Part shown: positions 1-8,174 of the stretch, one piece after another
Numbering within the stretch: the first letter of the stretch is position 1
Layout of the letters: each line of letters opens with the position of its first letter
Assembly: GCA_937988745.1 (NCBI GenBank)
Contig: CALKAR010000251.1
Coordinates: 1 to 64,000, forward strand
Length of the DNA: 64,000 bases
Source: an uncultured Peptococcaceae bacterium
GTDB taxonomy: Bacteria; Bacillota; Limnochordia; Darwinibacteriales; Darwinibacteriaceae
Direction of reading: 5' to 3'
Position numbers and translations under genes: made by a program
Notes under the pieces: generated by a model
The model's database searches: none
What the model was told of the DNA's origin: nothing
What the model saw: only the letters and a program-made list of their open reading frames with translations

Positions 1-44
1 ATTTGCTGCAGGATGAAAACCAAGTCACGGTAGTCTTGGGATAA
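1..44 (+). CDS. 3' end of an unidentified gene (partial)
   Basis: The frame beginning at base 3 is open from the window edge and encodes the C-terminal residues LLQDENQVTVVLG before a TAA at 42-44. A strong hairpin starts five bases later, as expected at the end of a plus-strand gene. Thirteen residues are too few to name a product. The alternative is that this is simply intergenic sequence. Confidence 0.35.
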   Translation, partial: LLQDENQVTVVLG

Positions 45-48
45 AAGG

Positions 49-75
49 GAAGGGATAGCATTTGGCTATCCCTTC
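49..75 (+). terminator. bidirectional terminator hairpin
   Basis: An 11-bp perfect stem (GAAGGGATAGC with its complement) has a 5-base loop and is followed by a T-rich run on the plus strand. On the minus strand it lies directly after the stop codon of the ferritin-like gene, so it can serve both convergent genes. Confidence 0.75.
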
Positions 76-80
76 TTGGT

Positions 81-1343
81 TTATATCATCTGGGGCACCT
101 TTGTTTTCTTTCTGCCCAGGTCGGTGTTGTCTGTTCTGCGATCCCGCAGCGCTTCTACTGGGCTTGGTTCATTTTCGAAACGGTAATCTGTTTCATACTT
201 CTTCTGATGCTCCGCTATCACAGCGTGAGATGGGACCGCATTCACATCATGATTGATGCGCTCCTGATACCAGAAGAAGCGGTGATCATCACGGAGATCA
301 TTGACATTGACGAAGTCTTCGAGGTCGCAGGTCAGCTCGACTTGCTCTCCTAGAATTTTTCGGAGGTATTCTCTTGTGTCTCTGAAATGCAGCGGTTCTG
401 GGAATGGACCTGGGACCACTTCTTGCCAGTGTTTATTCTCAAATTTCTGCAGCAGCGAAGCAGCTGTATGCAGGTGTGTGATTTCCTGCTCTAAGCACTG
501 CTCCCAGATGGAGCGAATGCTCGCGTCCGTTTCGTCCTGCGCAAAGGAATAGTACAAGAAACACTCCATGTACTGATGCAGCAGGAGGTTTTCTAGCCAT
601 GTTGCGTTCGGATCGAGCAACGAGCCGTAGTGGGTGACGTGCTGTTCTTCAATCATCGCAATCTCCTGATAGAGCCGTCGGCCGAGGTCATTATAGTACA
701 GCGCACCGGTGTTCATGTAGAAATTCATGGTCTGCTGTTCGGCCGAAACGATGATCAGAGTATTGAGCTTTGTGCGCACGTCGGCAGTCTTGAAATCGAC
801 GGGACGCTGAACAGTATCGATAGGATGGCGGTGTTCAGAAATAGTGGGCCGTCCCGGCATGATTTCCACATATTTCTTCACCACATCATGAGCAGGAATG
901 TTGGCATCCATATCGAGTAGGTTGGCATAGCGGTAGAGATGATCAAAATCTTCGAGGAGGAGGAAATCCAGCGTAGCCTTTACATACGGGTCTGGTTCAT
1001 GCATGGCCAGCCATGCAGTAAGATCGACCGCTACCTGTTCGTAAGAAATTGTCTTTTCCAGCGCTGTTTCATTGGTGGGACTCAGCCAATCGATGCGTTT
1101 TTGCTGCTGTTGTTCGCAGCGGCGGAGCATGGCCACCTCCCGGCGCAGATCATTGTTCGTGCAGTTCCGGTGGAATTGGTGAGCAAAAACAATTGATTCT
1201 GCCTCAATTCCATTCATCAGAATGACCCGTACTTTAGTATAGGGATCTGCTGTGTTCTTGTCATACGGTTTGGGATAGATGGTTTTCCAGTCCATCATCG
1301 TATCGCTGAGAGTGATGGGCTTTTCTTCAAATGGGTTAAACAT
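81..1343 (-). CDS. ferritin-like / rubrerythrin-like diiron domain protein
   Basis: The protein has 420 residues from the ATG at 1343, which has AAAGGAG eight bases upstream; a longer frame to 1430 would run through a terminator and is rejected. It is hydrophilic, with no signal peptide or membrane segment. Helical segments carry carboxylate/histidine patterns of ferritin-like diiron four-helix bundles: E131/H135 region, E203, E232xxH235, E260, and E287xxH290. Ferritin-like proteins of this type occur in spore formers, sometimes as coat-associated proteins, but no specific family name can be assigned. It is much longer than rubrerythrin (about 190 residues), with an N-terminal part of about 100 residues and a charged C-terminal part of about 120 residues. 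It follows the Tlp-like gene on the same strand but is separated from it by a terminator. Metal binding and function are inferred from the spacing only. Confidence 0.6.
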   Translation of the reverse strand: MFNPFEEKPITLSDTMMDWKTIYPKPYDKNTADPYTKVRVILMNGIEAESIVFAHQFHRNCTNNDLRREVAMLRRCEQQQQKRIDWLSPTNETALEKTISYEQVAVDLTAWLAMHEPDPYVKATLDFLLLEDFDHLYRYANLLDMDANIPAHDVVKKYVEIMPGRPTISEHRHPIDTVQRPVDFKTADVRTKLNTLIIVSAEQQTMNFYMNTGALYYNDLGRRLYQEIAMIEEQHVTHYGSLLDPNATWLENLLLHQYMECFLYYSFAQDETDASIRSIWEQCLEQEITHLHTAASLLQKFENKHWQEVVPGPFPEPLHFRDTREYLRKILGEQVELTCDLEDFVNVNDLRDDHRFFWYQERINHDVNAVPSHAVIAEHQKKYETDYRFENEPSPVEALRDRRTDNTDLGRKKTKVPQMI

Positions 1344-1395
1344 GGCATCAACTCCTTTAACTAGACTCTCAGATAGTATTTCCCTAATTGCGAAC

Positions 1396-1421
1396 GAAAA
1401 AACCGCCCGGCAGTGGGCGGT
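1396..1421 (-). terminator. rho-independent terminator after the Tlp-like gene
   Basis: Read on the minus strand, a 7-bp GC stem (ACCGCCC paired with GGGCGGT) with a 6-base loop is followed by six T residues. It begins five bases after the Tlp-like stop codon, which separates that gene from the ferritin-like gene. Confidence 0.75.
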
Positions 1422-1426
1422 CCGAC

Positions 1427-1630
1427 TCATTGGTCTTCATATTCGGCCAGTTCGCTTTTTAGGCCTGCGATCTGTTCTTCGCGGTGGCGATTCTTGCGGG
1501 CAATGGCCTCTTTTTCTTCCTCCGAGATATTATCATGGACCATTGTTTCTTGTGCTTCATCTAGTCTTTCCAGCGTGTTTTCCAGCTGTTCTTTGAGGAT
1601 TTTTTTGCGGTTCTTAGGGTCTTTGGCCAT
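1427..1630 (-). CDS. Tlp-type small acid-soluble spore protein paralogue
   Basis: This 67-residue, highly charged protein resembles the thioredoxin-like small acid-soluble spore protein Tlp. It shares with the clear Tlp at 16421-16660 the pattern LENTLERLDEAQET (versus VVNTIENLEEAHET), then ARKNRHREEQIAG (versus LAKNRRREEAIAG). It lacks the diagnostic N-terminal PDDRSDN block. It probably forms a coiled helical pair. The ATG at 1630 has the ribosome binding site GAAAGGAGAGG. A sigma-G-like promoter lies just upstream and a terminator just downstream, so it is a monocistronic, forespore-expressed gene. The spore role is inferred from family resemblance and promoter. Confidence 0.7.
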   Translation of the reverse strand: MAKDPKNRKKILKEQLENTLERLDEAQETMVHDNISEEEKEAIARKNRHREEQIAGLKSELAEYEDQ

Positions 1631-1654
1631 GTTTTACCCTCTCCTTTCTAGGGG

Positions 1655-1685
1655 TAGTGTATACCCAAAGCTCACGAACGATTCA
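1655..1685 (-). promoter_or_regulatory. sigma-G-like promoter of the Tlp-like gene
   Basis: On the minus strand, TGAATC and TACACTA are separated by 18 bases, close to the forespore sigma-G consensus TGAATA and CATACTA. The Tlp gene at 16421 has a matching arrangement. Confidence 0.55.
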
Positions 1686-1696
1686 GCTGCTCACCT

Positions 1697-2854
1697 TCAG
1701 AACCAGAAGTTGAGCCAATATTTCTCAAAGGCAACTTTGAACCAGTACGCCAATCTAGAGGGCGGCAGTGCTGTAAGCGCAGGGCTTGAAGGACGATAAG
1801 CTTTAAGCGAAAAGAGCCGGCCTTTTCCAAATCCGGTCATAAATGGGATTCCGACTGCCTTTCCGGTAAATCGAAAGCGAGGGGCCTGGCCGGTAATCTC
1901 TAAAGCAATATTCCGGGCCACCACTTCTCCTTGATAGTGGGCCATAATTCCCAATTTTGGCAGCCAATCACCCGTTGCAGGCATTCGAAGTCCTACCGCA
2001 TCGCCAATGGCATATACTCGGGCAATCGGTGTTGCGAGTGTGTATGGATGAGCTTTCAGCCAGCCTCCGTCCTGAGAAATGGGAGTATCCTTGAAGATAC
2101 TTGGACCTTGGTATGATGGTACGCCGATAAAGACTTCACCTGGCACGTTGATGCCGCCATCCAGGATAAGCTCACCGGTTCGATAATCAAGGCGGAGAAC
2201 TTTGGCCTGTGTTATCACCTGGATGCCGCGCTTTTCCATGTTTTTGAGCATAGCCCGGCCCAGTCGTGGAGATGCGATGGATAGGGGATATGTTTCGGGA
2301 GTAACAAACTTAATCCGAACTTTGCCATGGCGGCCATGCCGATACATATACTCATTGAGCAGCAGTACCAGCTCATGAGGCCCTGCCATGCCGCAGATTG
2401 GAAAATGCGATATAAACACGACAATGCGTCCCTGGTCCAGTGTGGGAAGCAGGCTTGCAAAGCGCGTGACATGTTCAAAGGAGAGCATATTGAAGGCCGC
2501 TTCTGCAAACCCGGGTACGGACTGTAGTACGGATTCCGCACCCAGAGAAATAATCAAGTAATCATAGGGTATGCTGCCCAAATTTGTCTGGACTTCCTGT
2601 GTGACGAAATCCACAGTCTGGACTTCTGCCTGCACGACTTCAATACCCTTTTCCATTAAGCGGCTCAAGGGTATCAGTATTTCATCTGGCTTGCGCTGAC
2701 CAACCATTACTAGGGGAAGGTTAGCTTTAAACTGATGATAGGCTAAGCGATCGATTAAGATAATATGGTGTTCTTTGGGCAGTACTTTCAGAAGTACATT
2801 GGCCGCGGCAACTCCGCCTGTTCCACCCCCGAGAATTACAATGGACTGGCCCAC
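1697..2854 (-). CDS. FAD-dependent pyridine nucleotide-disulfide oxidoreductase, SQR/NDH-2-like
   Basis: The 385-residue flavoprotein begins at GTG 2854 behind AAAGGAGG. The N-terminal GGGTGGVAAA is the FAD-binding Rossmann loop, a second nucleotide-binding region lies around residues 140-170, and the AIGDAVG block near residue 290 contacts the flavin. A cysteine at 154 (HFPICGMAGP) sits where sulfide:quinone oxidoreductases and related enzymes carry a redox cysteine, and the C-terminus (RLAYWFKVAFEKYWLNFWF region) is an aromatic amphipathic tail like the membrane anchor of these monotopic quinone reductases. It may oxidise sulfide or NADH and pass electrons to quinone at the inner membrane. 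The substrate is undetermined. A second catalytic cysteine of true SQR is not evident. Confidence 0.75.
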   Translation of the reverse strand: MGQSIVILGGGTGGVAAANVLLKVLPKEHHIILIDRLAYHQFKANLPLVMVGQRKPDEILIPLSRLMEKGIEVVQAEVQTVDFVTQEVQTNLGSIPYDYLIISLGAESVLQSVPGFAEAAFNMLSFEHVTRFASLLPTLDQGRIVVFISHFPICGMAGPHELVLLLNEYMYRHGRHGKVRIKFVTPETYPLSIASPRLGRAMLKNMEKRGIQVITQAKVLRLDYRTGELILDGGINVPGEVFIGVPSYQGPSIFKDTPISQDGGWLKAHPYTLATPIARVYAIGDAVGLRMPATGDWLPKLGIMAHYQGEVVARNIALEITGQAPRFRFTGKAVGIPFMTGFGKGRLFSLKAYRPSSPALTALPPSRLAYWFKVAFEKYWLNFWF

Positions 2855-2884
2855 CCGATTTCCTCCTTTCGAGGATAGGGTGTC

Positions 2885-3760
2885 CTAGAGAATGCGTTTC
2901 CAATCAAACAACATGCCTGGATCCCACTTGCGGCCGGGGGCATAGTCATCGTGGCCGAGAATGTTCTCTCTAGGTATTTGATAGCGCTCTCGCAAATATT
3001 CGATCAATTGCTGTAGAGCTTGGTACTGTTCCTCCGTGTAACCCCGATCGCTTGGTTTGATGCGGCTGTTGGCAATCGCGCCGATGACGGAGTTCATCTC
3101 TGCTTCTGTACCGATGCCCATTAGTTCAATACCAATTGCGTAGTTATTCATCTTATTGGTCAAGCGAGGATCGCCCTGCCATGTACCAAGGCCAGCATGG
3201 CGTCCGGCAAGAAAATCCTCCACAAACTGATAAACCTGCCCGCGGCGATCGATCACATAGTGTGATTCCACTCCGTACTCATCAAAAATAGCTCGCATGC
3301 GCTCGATTCTGTAGGGGTTTGTGGGGTTTACAGCAGCATCGCTCATGGCGTGGATCATAATATATTCAATGTCGGTCTCCCCATTGTTGCGCTGCGCGAC
3401 GCGGGTGCCATTCGCTCGCTGTCTGATGAGCCCACCGGGGCCTTCTACAATTTCCCCGGTTGCGGTTGGGGAAAACACCGCCTGTATAGTTTTGTCTCTG
3501 TCGGCAAGCACGGTTGTATGTGATGCATCATTTTCCGCGACCTCTCCAACCCAGTGGCTGAATTTCCAGCCATCTGCTGGTACTGCCCCTAATTCGATTA
3601 GTGTTCCTAACTCATACTGCTTAGTGCCTGAACCGGGGAAAATCTGTCCTTCGCCAACTAGTTCAAAACTTAAGCTGACAAACTCAGGTGCTTCCAGCCT
3701 GCAGCCGCTGAAACCGAGTGCAGCTGTCAGTATCAGGATAAAGAACAATGATTTACGCAT
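2885..3760 (-). CDS. lipoprotein N-acetylmuramoyl-L-alanine amidase (amidase_2/PGRP fold) with InlB-type repeat
   Basis: The 291-residue precursor has a lipoprotein signal peptide with the lipobox GFSGC (Cys20). Residues about 27-95 form a bacterial InlB B-repeat-like domain (GSGTKQYELGT...WKFSHWVGEV). Residues about 125-291 are an AmpD/PGRP type amidase: Zn ligands H137 (IMIHAMSD), H270 and D280 (GHDDYAPGRKWDPG, with the usual ten-residue spacing). It should cleave the bond between N-acetylmuramate and L-alanine of peptidoglycan, at the periplasmic face of the inner or outer membrane. The ATG at 3760 has GGAGG ten bases upstream. It ends 30 bases before the flavoprotein start and may be co-transcribed with it. 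Confidence 0.85.
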   Translation of the reverse strand: MRKSLFFILILTAALGFSGCRLEAPEFVSLSFELVGEGQIFPGSGTKQYELGTLIELGAVPADGWKFSHWVGEVAENDASHTTVLADRDKTIQAVFSPTATGEIVEGPGGLIRQRANGTRVAQRNNGETDIEYIMIHAMSDAAVNPTNPYRIERMRAIFDEYGVESHYVIDRRGQVYQFVEDFLAGRHAGLGTWQGDPRLTNKMNNYAIGIELMGIGTEAEMNSVIGAIANSRIKPSDRGYTEEQYQALQQLIEYLRERYQIPRENILGHDDYAPGRKWDPGMLFDWKRIL

Positions 3761-3836
3761 AAATGATCAACCTCCAGAATACAGTTGATCTTCTAACTAA
3801 CATAAGTATTTCCTCTCGCACCAAGGAGCGGAGCAC

Positions 3837-3932
3837 TTGACAATTTATTCCGATACCTGGGAAGGACTTAATCTACTGATAGAAGGGCTTCGGGTATCAG
3901 CGGATAATCTAGTTAGTAAGGCATCTTTTTAA
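3837..3932 (+). CDS. possible 31-residue small protein
   Basis: A TTG codon at 3837 has AAGGAG eight bases upstream and opens a 31-codon frame ending at TAA 3930-3932. The product starts MTIYSDTWEGLNLL and is amphipathic, without a signal peptide or known motif. It lies alone in a 250-base intergenic region. The same bases include TTGACA, so part of the signal could be promoter sequence. No function can be assigned. Confidence 0.35.
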   Translation: MTIYSDTWEGLNLLIEGLRVSADNLVSKASF

Positions 3933-3954
3933 TCCACTTTTAATGTGCCTGAAA

Positions 3955-3982
3955 TTGGTCTTAAAGCCCCACTTGTTACAAT
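3955..3982 (+). promoter_or_regulatory. candidate sigma-A promoter for the DUF4342-like gene
   Basis: TTGGTC and TACAAT are separated by 16 bases, with the start codon 32 bases after the -10 element. Confidence 0.45.
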
Positions 3983-4013
3983 TCAATCACAACAAGGAGA
4001 AAGGGGTAGTTCT

Positions 4014-4502
4014 ATGGATAGACTCGAACAAATCGAAAAGCTGCGGGAAAGAGCCAATGTTTCTTATGACGAAGCCAAGGCTGCTTATGAAGATGCCAAC
4101 GGTGACCTTCTCGAAGCTATGATTATTCTGGAAAGGCAGGGTAAGGTCCACCCGCCTCATGGTGGAGGTATATACACCACAGCCGGACAGGAGTCTTCGG
4201 AAGGGGGAAATTACCAGCACAGCGAAGATCGTGACCGAGAAGAAAAGACCAGTAGTGCGACAGACAATTTCATGAAGACTCTTGAACGGATCGGCAAGTT
4301 CTGCGCACAGCTCATTCAGCGAGGCAATAACACTACCTTTGAAGTGCTGAAAGATAACGAAAGCAAAGCGAAGTTTCCCGTCACTGTGCTGGCTTTACTG
4401 GTGATTTTTGCACCGCACATCACTCTGCCCTTAATTGTGATTGGGTTGTTCTTTGGGTTTCACTATCGGTTTGTTGGTGAAGGGTTTAGCGATTTGCTGT
4501 AG
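4014..4502 (+). CDS. UBA-like/DUF4342-type membrane protein
   Basis: This 162-residue protein begins at ATG 4014, where AAAGGGG lies seven bases upstream. Residues 1-45 form a UBA-like helical domain (LRERANVSYDEAKAAYEDANGDLLEA) of the kind found in EF-Ts and DUF4342 proteins. A charged linker follows, and residues about 125-150 are strongly hydrophobic (VTVLALLVIFAPHITLPLIVIGLFFGF), so the protein is anchored at the inner membrane with the UBA-like domain inside. It lies 20 bases ahead of a two-component system and is probably co-transcribed with it. A role in membrane stress signalling would be an inference; DUF4342 proteins are uncharacterised. Confidence 0.7.
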   Translation: MDRLEQIEKLRERANVSYDEAKAAYEDANGDLLEAMIILERQGKVHPPHGGGIYTTAGQESSEGGNYQHSEDRDREEKTSSATDNFMKTLERIGKFCAQLIQRGNNTTFEVLKDNESKAKFPVTVLALLVIFAPHITLPLIVIGLFFGFHYRFVGEGFSDLL

Positions 4503-4521
4503 GTAAAGAGGAGGAGCGTTG

Positions 4522-5202
4522 ATGGGAACTCGAATTCTCATTATCGAGGATGAGGTCAAATTTGCCCGGTTCGTGGAGCTAGAGCTCACTTATGAGGGGT
4601 ATTCTGTCACAAAGGCGTATGACGGACGTACCGGGCTGGAGCTAGCGGAAAAAGAGCAGTTCGATTTGATTCTGCTTGATGTGATGCTTCCCGGTTTGAA
4701 TGGCCTGGAAGTGCTCCGCCGGATCCGCAGGTTTAGTGAAGTTCCCATCATCATGCTCACGGCTCGGGACAGTGTCATGGACAAAGTCTCTGGGCTTGAT
4801 CTCGGTGCTGACGATTATATTACCAAACCCTTCGCTATTGAAGAGCTTTTGGCTCGCATTAGAGCTGCCCTGCGTAAGCAATCAAGGGGCCCCGATGGAA
4901 ACGTCTTAACTGCGGGGCTCCTGCGGCTCGATCCGGCTCGTCGCCAGGTGACCTATGATGGCACGCCCATCGACTTAACCAAACGTGAGTTTGATGTTCT
5001 GCAGTACTTGCTCGAGAATAAAGGAATCGTGGTCAGCCGAGATGCGCTCTTAGAAAATGTATGGGGATTTGACTTCGACGGGCAGACAAATGCAGTCGAT
5101 GTTTATATCCGTTTTCTCCGGAGCAAGATCGACGAAGTGTTCGATATTCATTTAATCTCCACGGTCCGTGGGGTAGGATATGTGATTCGTGATGAGGACT
5201 AA
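4522..5202 (+). CDS. OmpR/PhoB-family response regulator
   Basis: The protein has 226 residues. The receiver domain covers residues 1-115, with acidic residues E9 and D10, phospho-acceptor D53 (LLDVMLP), T80 and K102 (TKPF). The C-terminal winged helix (residues about 127-225) has the typical KREFDVLQYLL and VRGVGYVI segments. GAGGAG lies five bases before the ATG; a TTG three bases earlier is also in frame but sits too close to the ribosome binding site. The 3' end overlaps the sensor kinase by 11 bases, so the two proteins form a cognate pair with translational coupling. Confidence 0.92.
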   Translation: MGTRILIIEDEVKFARFVELELTYEGYSVTKAYDGRTGLELAEKEQFDLILLDVMLPGLNGLEVLRRIRRFSEVPIIMLTARDSVMDKVSGLDLGADDYITKPFAIEELLARIRAALRKQSRGPDGNVLTAGLLRLDPARRQVTYDGTPIDLTKREFDVLQYLLENKGIVVSRDALLENVWGFDFDGQTNAVDVYIRFLRSKIDEVFDIHLISTVRGVGYVIRDED

Positions 5203-6637
5203 TCAGAGACAGGAGAAGGTAAAGAACATCGGCTTTTCACTTGTATCGAAGCTGAATATACAGCTCTGGCTTCGTCTCTTTAGTGTGTTTTTGTTTCTCA
5301 ATGTGGTGTACTGCGTTGCTGTAGTCATTGGTACGATTTATTACGCTGAAAACACTTTAGCACAAGCTTATATACCGAATCCCCAAGTTATTGGTCTAGA
5401 AATGAATGGGATTACAGTCTTGCCTCTGACCGAACCGGTCAGTGGCTGGAAGGTACCTGACCCGTTGTCGCGCTTGTTTCCAGAAGAGACAGCTGATGCA
5501 GCACGTTATATCGGCTGGGATACAGCGCCCGGTATTTCGTGGTGGACTATTCTCGCATCTTTTACTTACAATCTTGAGTTTAGTGACCTTGGGCTGCGGT
5601 ATTCACTCAGGTTAGGAAACCTTATTCAGCTGTTTGCTGTTATACTGATTGTTCTGCTGGCCAGTCAGGTTTATCTGCTGATTGAAAGCATCTTTAGACA
5701 AGCACAGCTTATCAAAAAGATTCTACGGCCAATATCCGAATTAGCCGAGAAAGCCCAGACCTTAGGACAGAGCCCTGGCCCTTTACTGCCAAGGGAAGTA
5801 GAAGCTTTAGCCGGTAAACTTGAGGGCATTACTGCCGCTCGTCTAGATACTCGTATTGACCTTGAATCTACTCAAGATGAACTGCGTGATGTAGCCGCAG
5901 CTATCAATGGTCTATTGGACCGCATTAATCAAGCGTACCAGATGCAGGCCCGCTTCGTATCGGATGCTTCTCATGAGCTGCGCACGCCAATCGCCGCCAT
6001 TCAGGGATACGCCAATCTATTGGACCGGTGGGGAAAACACGATCCAGAGGCGCTGGAAGAATCGATTGCAGCCATTAAAGAAGAAGCTGCCAATATGAAG
6101 GAATTAGTGGAGCAGCTCCTCTTTCTCGCTCGAGGCGATAACAATACAATGCCGCTCCAATTTGAGCGGTTCGATTTAGCGCAGTTGGGTGAAAATGTGC
6201 TGCGTGAGTTTCAGATGCTGGACCAAGGCCATGAATTTGAAGCAGCCCTAGAGCCTGCCTTCGTAGAAGCAGACCAGGGCCTGATTAAACAAGCGGTTCG
6301 CATATTGATGGATAACGCTGTTAAGTATACTCCATCAGGGGGAAAGATTCGGCTCATGGTGAGTCAGTCGGACGAAGAGGCCCGTATTACAGTGCAAGAT
6401 GAAGGGATCGGTATTCCGCCCGAAGACGTTCCGCGCATATTTGACCGGTTTTACCGGGCTGATGAATCACGGGCAAGAGCAACAGGAGGCACCGGTTTAG
6501 GGCTGTCTATTGCCCATTGGATAGCCGAGAGCCACGGCGGGCACTTCGAAGTATTCAGCCGTGAGAACCTCGGCACTCGCATCACGCTTGTCCTACCAGC
6601 CATACCAGCGCCTCCTGCGGAGCATGATGGAGACTAG
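5192..6637 (+). CDS. membrane sensor histidine kinase (HisKA/HATPase)
   Basis: The 481-residue kinase has two membrane helices at about residues 27-51 and 143-167 that enclose an extracytoplasmic domain of about 90 residues, followed by a HAMP-like linker. The HisKA box ASHELRTPIAA carries the phosphorylated histidine (about residue 261), and the HATPase domain has DNAVKYTP (N box), DEGIGIPPEDVPRIFDRFYR (G1/F) and GGTGLGLSIA (G2). It is the partner of the preceding response regulator. The start is uncertain: ATG 5192 overlaps the regulator's 3' end, with an in-frame GTG at 5189. The signal sensed is unknown; the upstream membrane protein may take part. Confidence 0.9.
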   Translation: MRTNQRQEKVKNIGFSLVSKLNIQLWLRLFSVFLFLNVVYCVAVVIGTIYYAENTLAQAYIPNPQVIGLEMNGITVLPLTEPVSGWKVPDPLSRLFPEETADAARYIGWDTAPGISWWTILASFTYNLEFSDLGLRYSLRLGNLIQLFAVILIVLLASQVYLLIESIFRQAQLIKKILRPISELAEKAQTLGQSPGPLLPREVEALAGKLEGITAARLDTRIDLESTQDELRDVAAAINGLLDRINQAYQMQARFVSDASHELRTPIAAIQGYANLLDRWGKHDPEALEESIAAIKEEAANMKELVEQLLFLARGDNNTMPLQFERFDLAQLGENVLREFQMLDQGHEFEAALEPAFVEADQGLIKQAVRILMDNAVKYTPSGGKIRLMVSQSDEEARITVQDEGIGIPPEDVPRIFDRFYRADESRARATGGTGLGLSIAHWIAESHGGHFEVFSRENLGTRITLVLPAIPAPPAEHDGD

Positions 6638-6828
6638 CGCTCTCTGCGGCGTGTGCGTACATGGCTGCGGGTTGATTGTTGGTTGTCTGGGTTAGGCATG
6701 GTTTCATACTGTACTTTTTGACTTTGAGCTTCCCTTCCTCTTGGAGACCCTGTGGGCCGGTGCGTTTCTTCTAAACGCTCCGGCTCTTTGTATCCCTGAC
6801 GGCCTAAGAAATCCTTTGTGTGAGGCAT
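6634..6828 (-). CDS. small basic hydrophilic protein, possibly spore-associated
   Basis: The 64-residue product starts at ATG 6828 with a very good ribosome binding site (GGAGAGGAGG, six bases away). It is almost devoid of hydrophobic residues and rich in Arg, Glu, Gln and Pro, ending in an arginine-rich stretch. This composition resembles minor small acid-soluble spore proteins, but no named family is recognised. Its stop codon overlaps the end of the histidine kinase by four bases in convergent orientation. Confidence 0.5.
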   Translation of the reverse strand: MPHTKDFLGRQGYKEPERLEETHRPTGSPRGREAQSQKVQYETMPNPDNQQSTRSHVRTRRRER

Positions 6829-6964
6829 ACTGTTCCTCCTCTCCATTTCATCTAAGCTTAGTCTTTCCCTTCACTAGGACAAGAATGCTCCCGCAGCTGA
6901 GGAAGGACATTTTTCCCAAATATCGAAGTAGGGGATCAATTTAGTAATTAAAGGAGGCAGTACG

Positions 6965-8101
6965 ATGCAGGGAAGACATGGACAAACTGTAGAAACTGTT
7001 CCACGAGTGAGTGCTGATGTACTCGAACAATTCATGGTGGATGTATTTACTGGTGTCGGCGTACCGCTTGAAGATGCCAAGATCTGTGCCGAAGTTCTTA
7101 TTGCTGCCGACCTCGCGGGAATAGATTCACATGGGATCAGCCGGCTGAAACCCATCTACTATACTCGCATCAAAGAAGGCATTCTGTCACCGACGACCCA
7201 AATTGACATCGTACGGGAGGGTCCGACCACGGCGCTGTTGGATGGAAACAACGGTATGGGTCATGTGATCGCAAAGCGAGCTATGGAGATTGCTATTGAG
7301 AAGGCAAAAGAGTATGGCATGGGCATGGTTGCTGTGCGCAACTCCAGCCACTACGGTATTGCAGGATACTACACTGAGATGGCCGCTGATGCCGGTATGA
7401 TCGGCATTTCTGGTACTAATGCTCGTCCTTCTATTGCACCAACTTTTGGTGTAGAGAACATGCTGGGAACCAATCCACTTGCATTTGCTATGCCCAGCGA
7501 TGAACCATTCCACTTCTCCTTAGACTGTGCTACAAGTACTGCTCAGCGCGGTAAAATTGAAGTCTATGCTCGCCATAATAGGCCTGTTCCTGAGGGCTGG
7601 GTAATCGGTCATGATGGACAGAGCAAGACAGATCCTCATGAAATCCTCAAAGATCTCACTGCCGGACTAGCCGCACTAGCACCACTAGGTGGTATTTCGG
7701 AAGAAACTGCTGGCTATAAGGGCTATGGCTACGCCACCGTGGTGGAGATCTTATCGGCTGCACTCCAGGGAGGGCCTTTCCTTAAAGCTCTAATGGGCAT
7801 TCAGGATGGTAAGAAGGTTCCTCACCGCCTCGGACACTTCTTTATTGCGATTGATATCTCCGCTTTCACAGAACTAGACGAATTCAAGCGCACAACTGGT
7901 GAGATTCTGCGTCAGCTGCGAGCTTCTAAGAAAGCTCCTGGCCATGATCGAATCTACACGGCCGGTGAAAAAGAATACTACACACGGCTCGAACGTTCCG
8001 AGAAGGGAATTCCGATTGTAGAGAGTCTGCAGCAGGAGATCAGAGAACTGGTCAGCGAGCTGGAGCTGGATTACGACTTTCCTTTTTTAGACAATAATTA
8101 A
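6965..8101 (+). CDS. malate/L-lactate dehydrogenase family oxidoreductase (Ldh_2)
   Basis: This 378-residue enzyme belongs to the NAD(P)-dependent malate/lactate/ureidoglycolate/sulfolactate dehydrogenase family, unrelated to classical MDH. Recognisable family segments are AGIDSHGISRL, the SSHYGIAGYY block with the catalytic histidine, and TNPLAFAMP. The reaction is reversible oxidation of a 2-hydroxy acid to a 2-oxo acid in the cytoplasm. The start has AAAGGAGG and ATG 6965. It is flanked by its own short intergenic regions and has no obvious pathway partners, so the substrate is unresolved. Confidence 0.88.
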   Translation: MQGRHGQTVETVPRVSADVLEQFMVDVFTGVGVPLEDAKICAEVLIAADLAGIDSHGISRLKPIYYTRIKEGILSPTTQIDIVREGPTTALLDGNNGMGHVIAKRAMEIAIEKAKEYGMGMVAVRNSSHYGIAGYYTEMAADAGMIGISGTNARPSIAPTFGVENMLGTNPLAFAMPSDEPFHFSLDCATSTAQRGKIEVYARHNRPVPEGWVIGHDGQSKTDPHEILKDLTAGLAALAPLGGISEETAGYKGYGYATVVEILSAALQGGPFLKALMGIQDGKKVPHRLGHFFIAIDISAFTELDEFKRTTGEILRQLRASKKAPGHDRIYTAGEKEYYTRLERSEKGIPIVESLQQEIRELVSELELDYDFPFLDNN

Positions 8102-8174
8102 AAATGTTGGAGGATTAGCCATTATTACTATCGAAGTTAACAAGTAATCCCGTTACAAGTATGAGAGGTTACTT

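Noticed and set aside
1344..1430. Longer N-terminus of the ferritin-like protein, up to ATG 1430
   Set aside because: It would overlap the Tlp-like stop codon and run through a clear terminator. ATG 1343 has the good ribosome binding site.
6840..6964. Promoter in front of the malate/lactate dehydrogenase gene
   Set aside because: No -35/-10 pair with acceptable spacing could be found by eye.
8101..8174. GGAGG followed by a short frame after the malate/lactate dehydrogenase gene
   Set aside because: It would encode only eight residues from an ATT codon.
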